Assembly: GCA_013399895.1 (NCBI GenBank)
Contig: VXBA01002843.1
Location: 1,433,867 to 1,497,866 of the forward strand
Length of the DNA stretch: 64,000 nucleotides
Reading direction: 5' to 3'
Source: Serilophus lunatus
Taxonomy: Eukaryota > Chordata > Aves > Passeriformes > Eurylaimidae
Of this stretch, positions 26,682-37,990 are shown in pieces (the stretch's first letter is position 1; the number at the start of each line of letters is the position of its first letter). The notes under the pieces were generated by a model. That model ran no database searches. It had not been told where the DNA came from and saw only the letters and a program-made list of their open reading frames with translations. The translations under genes were made by a program, and so were the position numbers.

Positions 26682-29600
26682 CTAGTTACAAAGAGACAAA
26701 ATTGATCATCAAGAACAGGGCAAGTATTGATTCTGAGCCAATCAGGATGAGCTGCTCCAAAACCTTTGCTCAATAATAAACATTAATCGGATTAAATCTA
26801 CTTTCATCTGAATCACCACATTTCAGCCAATTGAGCAATTACATAATTGAAATGATGCCTGTGAAGAATCGTATTTATTCACCACTGGGATCAAATCATC
26901 CCAGGTACACACATGTCACACTGGCTCACCAAGCTGAAAGTCACACAAACCTGCCACCAACAGAGAAGTTCTGAAGGAAGAGAGCTGCTCTTGGAGACCA
27001 TCACTGCACTAATTAGATTGATCAGGTAGAAGCTGACACACATGGAGTGAGGCAGTCAAGGGAAATCTTTTTCTCAGCCAGGCATCAGTTCTCTTAAATT
27101 CTCCTTCTCTTTCAGGATATCACACTGTCCCATCCTGACCTCAACATCCTCTGCAGGAAATACCCACTGAAAACAGTCTGTTTATTTAATTAATGCATTT
27201 TATTCTCCTCACCCCAACCACAGCCAATAGATCACAGCCAAAAGATTAAGAGGAATGTAACCAAGTGCCTAAGGCCAGCCTTGCCACCCTGTCCTACCCT
27301 ACCACACCACACACATCCACTGCAGCACTCCTGCATTCCTGCAGCCAGGATCCACCATATCTGGATTCAAGGTATCCAATCTCCATTCAACCAGTGGCAT
27401 ATGTGTACGAAAAGTAAATACATGAAATCACATCCACACTGATCCAAAACAACTCCAGGCATCTTTTTTGTAAGAAATAAGTTGTTAGTAGATTTTGTGT
27501 CCATTAGCAAGTATCCTGCCAGTTATGCAAGATAAAGCTAGGAAAGGCAAAATACTCATAAAAAAAGCTGCAAAGAACCTCCATGATGAAGGACTGAGAA
27601 AGAAAAGACCAGACTTTTCCTTCTCTAAGAAATTAATGCAGTTACTGTATTTTGCAAAATCATGGGAAAGGTTTCCTAGACTGTAGCAGAATGAGCTGTA
27701 AAGCCTCACACATCAATTGTACAACTCTTAATTTCACAGCAGCATTACTCTCAAAGAGCTGACTTTTGCCTGCAGCTTAATTCAACAGTTGTTGCCAAGA
27801 AACATTTCTAGTCAGAAACACATACAGGCTCAATTATGATTTATATACCCTAAGATTAGTTAACTATAATCCCTCATAGTTATTTAAAAAAAAAAAGCAA
27901 ACAGAAAGACGAGATCTCCATTTTATGAAACACTAAAATTGCATTTCGTTTTAAATAGGACACCATTATGCCAAAGGGGGTGATAGAAAATTATGTACCC
28001 TGCAGGTTCCCCATGTTTTATCACTGTTTTACTGTCCTGAAAAAAGACCTGTGGTTTACTTGCCCCTCAGGTAGGCTGCTCCAGCAAGGAAGGAAAAAAA
28101 TAGTAGCATAATTAAACCAGACTGCAACATACAATAGCTGTTACAGAACATGAGCTGTTAACCATAACAGCAGCACACACATTTTAATATTTTCCTGGGA
28201 AGTAGAACACCAAATTTACATTTGTGCCACAATTTCATGGGTCTGCAATTTATTTACTGAAGTGGATTCTCTCTTAGTTGAAAATTAATATTGTGCCTGC
28301 TATCCTACACTATAAATATACCAGCAGCAATCCACAAACAAGTCAGCAAGTTCCAAGCTCGCTTGCCTGAAAACCGAAGGATGAACAAATGAAGAGGCAA
28401 TTCATGCCTGCACTTACAACAGCTTTTGGAGAATGACAGTAGGGCACTGTGTAATGCAGGGAAAGTACTATAAGGAGCAACCTAAAATACTTAATACCTT
28501 CAGTATATTTGATAGCCTAGAGCTTTTAAGAATTACTTTTTTCTAAAAGTGTGTCAACCGCTGTGTGCTAACCAAATCTACAAACAAAATGGAAGCACCC
28601 AGCACGACCAACCTAGTGCCAGGAACTGCATCCCCTTCAGGTAGCCTCACCTTTCAAGTAGTGTTTTATTTATGTGTCTAGCTTTTGTAATAAAAAATGG
28701 AAGGTGGGAAGCACACATGTTGTTCTTATACCAGCTCTGCTATGTGTAGTCTTTCAAAAATCAAAAAGCACAATACATTTTTTCTTCAAAACAGACAGGA
28801 ATTTCTACAGGTAGCAAACAACTTCCCACACACAGAGGTAAAACTGTCATCGTTCCCAAAGACAGAGGTAGGAATACTACAAGAAATAGCAAACAAATAA
28901 ATCCACACAAGCATCTTCTCTCCTTTTCCACAGGCAAGATTTAGCACTGAAAAGAATGAATCTGGCAAATGCATTTGGAACCAAGGGAAGGGGGAGAGAA
29001 CAGAGGACTGGATCCAGGACAGGAACCTCTGCCTCACTGAAGTCATGAGTCTTTGACAAAAACTAACCAACAGCACCACATATCACACTAACACCACCTC
29101 ACCACCTCTGCAGAGACAGTAAAGGCTTATTCAATCAGACTATAAACCACAACAGGGGCTGACCCAGCCACAGCTCCAGGTCAAGCCTGTCTGACACATC
29201 TGCATTTCAACTTCCTACAGCCCCACTCACACTCTAAGTGAAGCAGACTCCATCCTCAAGAATGGTGGCCCCTGAGAAATAAGGATCAGAGTCTTAAAAA
29301 ACCAGAAATACATATTTGTAAAATATCCAAGAAACCTTTTCAGAGAGACTTGCCTGCACTTTTTACAGTACTGTAGAATAAGTGATATGGGAATACAGGA
29401 GCTGCAGTACGTCGGGACTTCAATGCTCTCATAAAGCCTTACTTCAAAATTAATCTCTCTGTTTGATAGATGTGCTTGTGAAGATTTGAAGCTAAACATT
29501 TAATCTTAATACAAACAGTAATATATCAGCTATGCAGAAATAGCCAGTGGAATGCTGGAAGGAGTGTATTAGATTAAGTATTATTTGATATTTGATGACA

Positions 29601-32600
29601 GAATCATTAATAGCGCATTAACAAAGCTTGGAGATGACTTACAGTGGGAACGAGAGACAGGGAGACTGGGCACAAACAGCAAGACTCATGTGAAAGCTAA
29701 CATGTATGGGGAAAATAATTAGAAAGAGTAAACTTGGAGTTGGCAAGAGAAACCCAAGAGGCAGTAATTGTAATTTAAAATGACTGGGTGTGCGAGATGT
29801 GAAATTAAACATCAATATTTGCTAGACACTAGAAAGACTAGCAATTTGCTACAGATCAGGTTGGGCTCCCTACACCATCAGAGGTGGAAAGCACCAGCCC
29901 TTACTCTGCATTCTGAATATTCTACAAGTATCTACAGGACAGAATTCAGAAATACACAAAAGCAAACACACAGAAATTAAGTTTAAAGAGCACATCAGGT
30001 TCTCCAGCTTGGGAGACAGTCTGTAGCAACAGAAGAATTAGTTAGCAAGATTATTACTAACAAAATAATGCAAAGGAAAAAAACTGGGGCCAAAACATTG
30101 GGAAACACAGTAAAGCCACTGTTAGTGACCTGCACAACAGCTCCTTCAGCAGCAAAGGAAATTGTAACTCTTGCTGCTTCAACAGCTCAACTAAGGACCT
30201 TGGAAGGACATCATGGAAATGTTGCATTTGAATAAATGAACAATAAAACAACAGGCTCCTTCTTCCAGGTTCAGTTTCAAACTGCCCGTATGAAGCCTTA
30301 GCCTTATTTATTTTCTCTCTACCATAAAACAGATATAGGTTTGTAAGTATAGAAAAAAGAAGAAAGTTTAAACAAATAGAAACCCTTATACCTTGACATT
30401 TCAGGAGCTGCCTCATTATCAAGATATCCCACTAAGATTCCTGCCACAAATTTCTGGTCAACATCTTTGCTACCTGAAATAGTGGCCATGGCTGCAAAAC
30501 AGACATTATTTGGGACACTTATCATATCTTCCCTTACTGCACCACTCCCAAAGAGAAAAACCACAGTTTCCTCCTCTCCATAACAACACAGCCAGAGTGT
30601 CATTAGCGGATACATGAATTTGACTCCTCTCTATTCTGCAAGTGTGATGTTGGGAGGAAATGGAGAAGGGGAACGAAATGGAAGAAATAAAGAGCCTATT
30701 TGTGAAGCTACTGTCAAACTTTACATTTTAGATAACACCAATCTAAATTAAAAAAAAAAAGACAAAAATTCTCAATAAACTCCTTACCTGTTTAGGCACA
30801 CAGGTGTCATGCAACTCATGGATTGAATGAGCCATGAGAGCCATGACACCTCACCAGTACAAGATATTTATTTTCAGAAGCTTTGACACTTCCTAAACCA
30901 TTCTGCCATGTGTGCCTGGCACCCAAACATCAGCTGCTGAAAACTAACTACAAATCTGCCAAACCAGACAGCCCTAACGACTCAGTTTTCCAGCCACAAC
31001 CAACTGGTCACTCACAGCTTTGTAAATCAGAACATTTTTATGAAGTGAAAACTGTGGTCCTAAGGCAAATCATATGTATCCAGAGATGGATGGGGGTGAA
31101 TCATTAAAAGAGAGGACAGGAGGCTGCCTTCCTGTTGCTGAAAATATTTACTTAACTATAAAAACTACATTATATAGAGAAAATATGTAGAGACAGCATC
31201 CAACAGTAGCTTGAGGAGTAAGGTATCTTTCCCATTTCTCTTCCACCATGTCTGCCTGCAATCTTCTTTGCATACAGTAGCTCTCTCTCGAACCACTATG
31301 AAGTCTCTGGGCAAGAACATTAAACAGTTTCCTCCTGGTGAAGCAGGTTCATTTCAGAAACAGGTGGAGAAATTCGCTGGAATAATTTGTGAGGTGATTA
31401 AAGAGGCTTATGAATAAAAAGCACTAACAACGTATGGAAGACATGGTAAGGCTGAGAGACTTAAAGGACAGCCCAGACAAGCTTTAAATCATATGATAAA
31501 AATAGTAAGATCACAGATCAAATCCAAGAATCAGGTTGCATACATCAGGTACTAATTTACAGCCACCAACTACAGAGTAAGGGGCTTCCAAACCATTTCT
31601 CTGTACACAGAGTTATGAGAAAAGACAACATTTCAGACTTGCCTGTTTCAGATATCTGATGGATGATACACACTAAAGTAGCTTTTTTTTAACTTCAAAA
31701 CATCCATTTCACAATCACTTTTTCATTCCTTTATTGAAAGAGTAAAAAATATAACAAAACATATATATGATTTTGCCATTCATGTTCTGGCCATACCTTC
31801 CCATTACTTGCCTCGCTCACTGCACTGATCTCAACAGTAGGTCTGAAATAAAGGCATCTTAAACAGAAGACTCTGTGAATCCAGAAATGTCTGCAGTCAG
31901 AAAGCTCCATTAATCAGCTGAACAAAGGCAGTTAAAAGATCAGCGATGCAGATATGTACATCTACTGCAAATGCATCAAAATGAGGCAACAGGAGACTTC
32001 ATGGAAATGAATTCAAAGTCAGGGACAGCATGAAGTATTTGTACTAGGATCTTAACATCCACGAAATTTAATTTCATTATATCATTCAAGATGTAGATTT
32101 TTTTCTTCACAGTAAAGAACTAATGGCTGTCCAAAAGCTTGATTTTACTCTCTTCTCCCTCCTTAGGAAGAACAGAAACCACAGAACAGCACATCCATCT
32201 AAATAAATGGAAGTCACTGAGTAGTAATTTTATGCTGCACCAGAAAGAAACATACTGGAGAAAATGTTAGTTACTAATGAAATTTACCCTAAGAGGCAGC
32301 CTCAGATGTCTCTGGTGGCTCTATTAATGGGATTGTGTTATAGGAGAATTTTCTCATCTTTCAAACACATGTGAATATGAACAATGAATTATTTTTTTGC
32401 ACTAAAATCTCACTTAAATTTCTTATCACAAAGTGAAATCAGCCTTTGTGGGTTCAAAGAGCATTTATATGGGTTCTAATATTTTCCCTTTTCAGTCTCA
32501 GATATGCATTTCTGTGCATCTTTCCTACCTGCTTCCTTTACTAAACCTAGTGAAGTGAGACACAGATGAAGGAATCAATAGTCATGTTGTTTATGGTGAC

Positions 32601-34271
32601 ATTCCTATTAAGCTTCAGGATTCTCAGATAAAATGAGTACTACTGCATCGAAGAGACATCAAAAAAGCTCTGCCTTACACCACAGTTCTGCAACACAGCC
32701 AAATCTCATCTCAGTGCCACCTGACCTTTTCCCAAGGTATGGTTGCAATGGAGGGATTAGTTGGACAGACTCAAATCTACAACAGAAAACACTCCAAATT
32801 TATCAGTAAGGGACTAGTTTTGCTGCATGTTTTCCCCAATGTCATTAGAGCAGTGCGAACACAGCAAGATATTACATTCATTGTTAAAACTGAATATCTG
32901 ATTTAATCAATCCCCATGCAGTAAAACTATGTGAGATTTGTATTACACATACATCACTCTATTCATATATACACCAAGCAGCACATTAGAAGACAATAAT
33001 GCTTGCCAGCTAAATCATAATTCTGACATGCCCATATCTGATTGCTTCTCTTCCATTTATGTATGTGCCCTGCATTACAAGGATTATATGGCTCTCCATG
33101 CTTCTTGCTAAATTTTAAGCAATCTGAAGAGCTACATCTCACACACCTTTATTTACCAGAACAAACAGTTTAGTAACTCCACCTGCTCAGTCTTTTTCTC
33201 TCTTTCAACATGTCTGTTTTGGAAACTGTTTTGTCAGTACTGTGTCCATCACTTTGCAAGGATGGGACAAGAGGGATCTTGAACTGGCAGAGGATGGTGT
33301 ACTAAACCTAAATCTAATCCTGTCTGGCAATTGGAATGAAGTCAAAAAGGCTGGAAGCACCTCAGATTATATGTTGCTCTGGTTTAAAACTGTTTCTGTA
33401 ATTACAAGAGAATTGTAACACAATTTTGGTTTAGAAATAGGCTTCCACCTTTGCTCAGCTAAGTGTCTCACATGCCTCTGATCACACCTGGGAGAGAAGT
33501 ACTTGCCAACATAAGTTAACATTCTGTAAAAGTTTTTTTAAATCCAAACGTAACTACAGTATTCAAAAAAAAAGTTCTAAATTTCAAGTCTCCTCTCAGC
33601 ACAGAGATTTTTTTTTTCCTAACAAAACAACTTGGAATATTCAGAACAGTGATAGGAAATCCTAAAATTCTCTACTTTTAAAGTGCATGTACTGAACATG
33701 TCCAGACAAAAACTACATCACTACAAAAAAAAGTTATTAATATTGAAATTTAATGAGAAATCCTGTTAGTCAGGTTTCAAGCTGGCCATGTTTCAAGTCG
33801 GTTTCCTACCATCAGTCTGTTTGATTTACTCATCAAGAATGTTTGAGGAGTTCTTTCTAGTCTACAAAGGAAATCAAATAACTCATGAGAAACAACACAA
33901 AACAGGGAGAACACTACCTCTCCTTCCAAAAACTGAAAAATTCCCTTCTCTGGGGCAAGTAGGATGATGTCTTTATTCAGCTCTAACTGAAGACCTCTGT
34001 CTTGTCCCCACCATAATCAAACCATAAACAAATGAGGTATTAAAAGGTGTAAGGAAAGGAGAAAGGAAAAAACAAAACAACAAAAGGGAGGGCTGGTAGA
34101 ATGACAGAGGAAAGTTAGCCAAACAAGCCATCCAAATTGCTGAAGATGGCTACAGAAAAAAAAAAACACTTTTATGAATAATACTGATACTTGAATTGAA
34201 ATATCAAAGTTGGATCCAAGTCAGACAATTTTGCATAAAAGCAATTTTAATGTGAACACAAACAAGCTTAC
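26682..34271 (-). other. MTA1: MTA1 intron between exon 3 and exon 5 (7.6 kb)
   Basis: Human MTA1 has an extra short linker exon at this place (TLSVCYKAG...EEG, as I recall it). I searched the minus strand here for codons spelling Cys-Tyr-Lys in any synonymous form and found none in a plausible splice context. A different 82-nt segment with good splice sites lies at 30,392-30,473. No transposable element was recognised. Confidence 0.75.
30392..30473 (-). other. Candidate cryptic or cassette exon in MTA1 intron
   Basis: On the minus strand this 82-nt segment follows a CTATTTCAG acceptor and precedes an AAG|GTATAAG donor. Spliced after exon 3 it stays open (SSKDVDQKFVAGILVGYLDN and onward), but its length is not a multiple of three, so exon 5 would then be read out of frame to an early stop. 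It matches no MTA family sequence that I know. It may be a chance splice-like segment. Confidence 0.2.
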
Positions 34272-34365
34272 TTGCATGTTTGTCTGCCAATACAATAAGT
34301 GTACTTGATATGTCTCTTCTCCTGTAGAAACACACCACCTTTGCTTCCACGTTTCCATTGGCAGT
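34272..34365 (-). CDS. MTA1: MTA1 exon 3: BAH domain segment
   Basis: This 94-nt exon encodes 31 residues, TANGNVEAKVVCFYRRRD then ISSTLIVLADKHA, plus one base (A). VCFYRRRDIS is a BAH-domain hallmark of MTA proteins. The acceptor is a long pyrimidine tract ending TTTCAG, and the donor is CAA|GTAAGC. The residue after STLI is Val, where I recall Ala in human. Confidence 0.98.
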
Positions 34366-36004
34366 CTGAAACAGGGAAGAAAAAAAAAATTGACCACTAA
34401 ACAAGTACAGAACTGTATATAATAAATAGAAACTTCATTAATCATTTGGAATTTTGCACAGGAGCTACATAGCATCTACTTTTAGCACCTCTAGCTGCTC
34501 ACATTATCTAACACACAAACCCCAGTGTGATCCATTCCAGGTAGTCTGGCCCTGCCCTCATAATTGTTTCTGTGGGATCACCATTTTTAAGTTACAGATA
34601 TTTCAAAGGGTAAGAAAAACCAAACCCATCTGCAATTACAACACCTTAAGAAGCCACTTTGCGATTTTTGAGGTGATGCCTAGATCAAGCAGAATTCTAA
34701 TGCATCTTTAAAATCCTGATAAAAAACTGTGAAATAGAACAACAGCATTCAGACCTAGGCTGTTCTCCAAACTCTGCAGGGCAGTAGGAGAGCAAGAAAG
34801 AACCCAGCCATTATTACTTTCACAAAAGAAATCATGTAAGATTTTCCTTCTCTGACAGCACTGGTGAGCTAAACAATGACCAACACACACAAAAAAAAAA
34901 TCATTCCAAAAGGAGAATCAAGGAAGCTGCAACCAGGACTAAACTCTTCATCAGCAACAACATTAAAAAATTGTCTGTATTTTTGAAAGGGTTTTTTTTT
35001 TTTTTCTTTCAAACTCGGGTTCGGGTTTTTTTAAGGTATGGAGAAGAACGAAGGAGGAAAAATAAGACAGGAAAACAGCACTGTCTAGGAAAGTGATCAA
35101 CAAATCTGCACCCTGTGACAAATGGAACACAGCTGGTGATATCTCATGGCTATGGATTCACCGGGAACATTTTAAGAACTCATTCCTGCTTCTTTACGGG
35201 AAGAGAGACAAAGTATTTCTGTAAAAGACCTCCACTAAAAAGAAGGGGTTACAGATTCCTTATTTGTCATCAAATTGATACATTTTCTCTTCCAAGTAAC
35301 TGTTTTAGAACTACATGCTTTCCCATCACAGGTGCCTGAAGAAAAATACCTAATTTCAGTCAGTTCATGTAAATTCAAATCCCAACCTTCTGTATGTGCT
35401 GCAACAACGCTGGCATTAAACCTGATGAAGTGGCATGTTCTGGAAACAGCCAATGGCTTCAGAACAGTCTTCCCTCCTCCACGAGGTCAAATTTCAGCTC
35501 TGAGAACTTCAACTTCCCACATACAAACCATCATCCCTCCATTTTCGGTCCATTGAAAGGCAATTTGGCAGATGAAATAATACATAGGCCCAAAGGACAA
35601 CCAGCAAAGACAAAGTCTGAAGAAGCAGATAATAGCTTCAAACCTTCCTGTTGAGCAAGAGTCTTTCCCCCAAGAAAGATCAAATTAAAGGTCTCCACTC
35701 CCCAGGCAAACCCTTATATTATCTTTCTATCCCATGATCCCGGCAAGGAATTGAGGAACTGCAGCAATCTCCTGCCCTGAAGGTGGGCATCATCACCTTG
35801 AGAGTGACCTGCCATTGACACTCAGTCCTTTCATACCAAAGGAGAACAAAAGGTCTTAAAGCATTCCAGAAAATTATCAGAGAACGAAAGTATTTTTAAG
35901 GTTCTAATTACCAGAGAACCGCTAAAGAATTGTTTTGATTTTAATCAAATCAAACAGATCATAAATTCAATTAACTTCAAAGACTTGATGAGAAAAATGT
36001 TTAC
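34366..36004 (-). other. MTA1: MTA1 intron 2
   Basis: A 1.6-kb intron with a T-rich low-complexity patch near 34,990-35,030. No repeat or exon was recognised. Confidence 0.85.
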
Positions 36005-36072
36005 CTTATTGAGCTCTTCTATTCTTCGTATCAAATAGGGGTTGCTTGAAGAATTTTCGAAGTAGACATAAT
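36005..36072 (-). CDS. MTA1: MTA1 exon 2: start of BAH domain
   Basis: This 68-nt exon supplies the last two bases of an Asp codon and then [42 protein letters not shown] is the conserved N-terminal BAH segment of MTA1. The acceptor is a long T-rich tract ending GTCAG; the donor is AAG|GTAAAC. The preceding exon must end with a lone G, consistent with the known short first coding exon (MAANMYRVG plus G). Confidence 0.98.
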
Positions 36073-37723
36073 CTGACAAAAAGAAAAAAAGACTCTTTAA
36101 AATATGAACTGCTAAAAATCGAATCAAAACCTCAGGCATCCTGGAAAGCAAAGCAGATGAACTTCCTTCTACCTTTGATCAGATTGTTCCGATTTTGGCC
36201 ACACTTTCTTCCTCTGAACAAAATCCAGCCACTTCTTACCAACAACATGCAATTGTTCTCTTCCCATGCAGCCCAGTTCACAAGTATTGCTCATTAATTT
36301 AGAAAACAAATAGTTCCATTCCATCTCTCTCTCTCTAATCTTTTTTCTCTTTGTTTTCTTTTATACCGATAGGATCCTAGAATGGCCTCAACAAAACTCC
36401 ATACAACTGTCCAAACTGGTCAGTGATACTTGTATTTTCGGGCAGAATAAACATCTTAAGTTACAGGAAGAAACATTTCTTTATCCAAGGCAAAAAAAAA
36501 AAAAATCACAGAGATGTCCAGGAGTGCCAAATACATTATTTGGTATTGCTGACCTCCGAGCTTAATCACTCCTTTTTACAGGTAAAGAAACAGATAGTCA
36601 GGAGCCCTGAATGGACTTGGCCTCTCTCTCCACGAGCCAAACCCTAAGCCTAAACTGAGGCAAAGAGAGGGCTGAATCCACCTTCTCGCAGACAGGGTGC
36701 TGACCTTGCATAAAGATCTAACAATAATTCCCTCCAAAATTATCCAAGGCGATTTCCCTTCATATTTTCCAGCTCATTTGTGCTTGCAGAAAAACACCCA
36801 TAGCCCCTGGGCAGGACTCAGGTAATCTTTTGCAATGCCCCCATTAGCAGGATGCTCCAGGATGAATGAGTGGTTAGCGGTGCTTGCCCTCTGTAAAAAG
36901 GGACAAGTACTGAGGCTGTTAGCATCAATCAATCTCCCTGAAATCCTTGTTTAAAGGGCTCTGGGAAGCAGAGATCACTCCTCCCCAGCCCCAGCAAGGA
37001 AGAGACATCCCCCCAAGGGGCTCCTGAAAAGCTGCACCAGGAGAGTTATCTCTTATCTCCAGGGTGGCCAGGGAGACACCAGAGCATTCACCCATCATAC
37101 CCTACACCACAGCCCTTCCGACTCCCCGTGTTAACGCTAATGCTCCAGACACCGACTTTTCCAGACTGTTTCTTACAGCTCCTGTTACCCGCAGGTCTCC
37201 CCGGATTTACAGGCCGAGCTTTGTGCTAAGAGAGCAAACAGAGCTCTGCAAGAGCGGAGCAGCGACCGCCAAAGGAAGCTGCAGCCACCACTCCTCCCAA
37301 ACCCGAGAGCCCTCATGTCCCTCCAACAGGACCGGGCTGCCTGGGGACAGGTCACTACTCGGGAATCCCAGGGGTTACCATCACAAGAGTGATAACTGTT
37401 GACAAATCTGTTCTTCAAGCTTTTGTCTTTCCAAAAGATGTGCTGCATGTCACGAGTCACAAAGACGTCCTGACAGTGAAGTCTCAACCTGATCCTGATT
37501 GAGGTGACAAGTGATGAATTGCAATGCCAATATTCAGCACGAATCTTGGGTTACCGACCACGGAGTGTAAGAAAGTGTTGAAATAACACACACATTTTTT
37601 ATATTTTTATGTATTCTGCGCTCCAGACCTCTCAGACTGATTGTCAGCTATTCTCACACACACTGACACGCATCTGAGTGACTCCAAAACTTTCTTCCTG
37701 ACTGCAGGAGTCGGTTCCTCTTC

Positions 37724-37990
37724 AATTACACACACAGAATTACACACACAGAATTAATAAGGTTGGAAGAGACCGTGGAGATCATCAAGTCCAACCTTTA
37801 CCTAGGTTAACAACCTACCCAACATCAGTCTAACATCCATACCATCTGAACCATATAAACCATCTAAACCATACCATCTAACCTATCCTTAAACACATCC
37901 AGGGATGGTGACTCCACCACCTCCCTGGGAAGCCCATTCCAGTGGGAGATCACTCTCACTGTGAAAAAACAATGTCACACCCCTACAGGC
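37724..37990 (-). mobile_element. CR1 LINE, 3' end fragment
   Basis: Read on the plus strand the element starts with two copies of AATTACACACACAG, then AATTAATAAGGTTGGAAGAG, a block like ATCATCAAGTCCAACC, a stretch ending CACATCCAGGGATGGTGACT, and CTCCCTGGGAAGCCCATTCC. These are the antisense landmarks of the CR1 3' UTR, so the element sense is minus with its 3' terminus at the low coordinate. It is 5'-truncated, as most CR1 copies are, and has the terminal short tandem repeats expected of CR1, in an altered form. It lies in MTA1 intron 1 in the gene's orientation. Confidence 0.9.

Noticed and set aside
31800..31850. Possible missing MTA1 linker exon with a GTATGG donor
   Set aside because: The candidate sequence does not encode a Cys-Tyr-Lys-Ala-like peptide and one frame has an early stop, so it does not match the mammalian exon.
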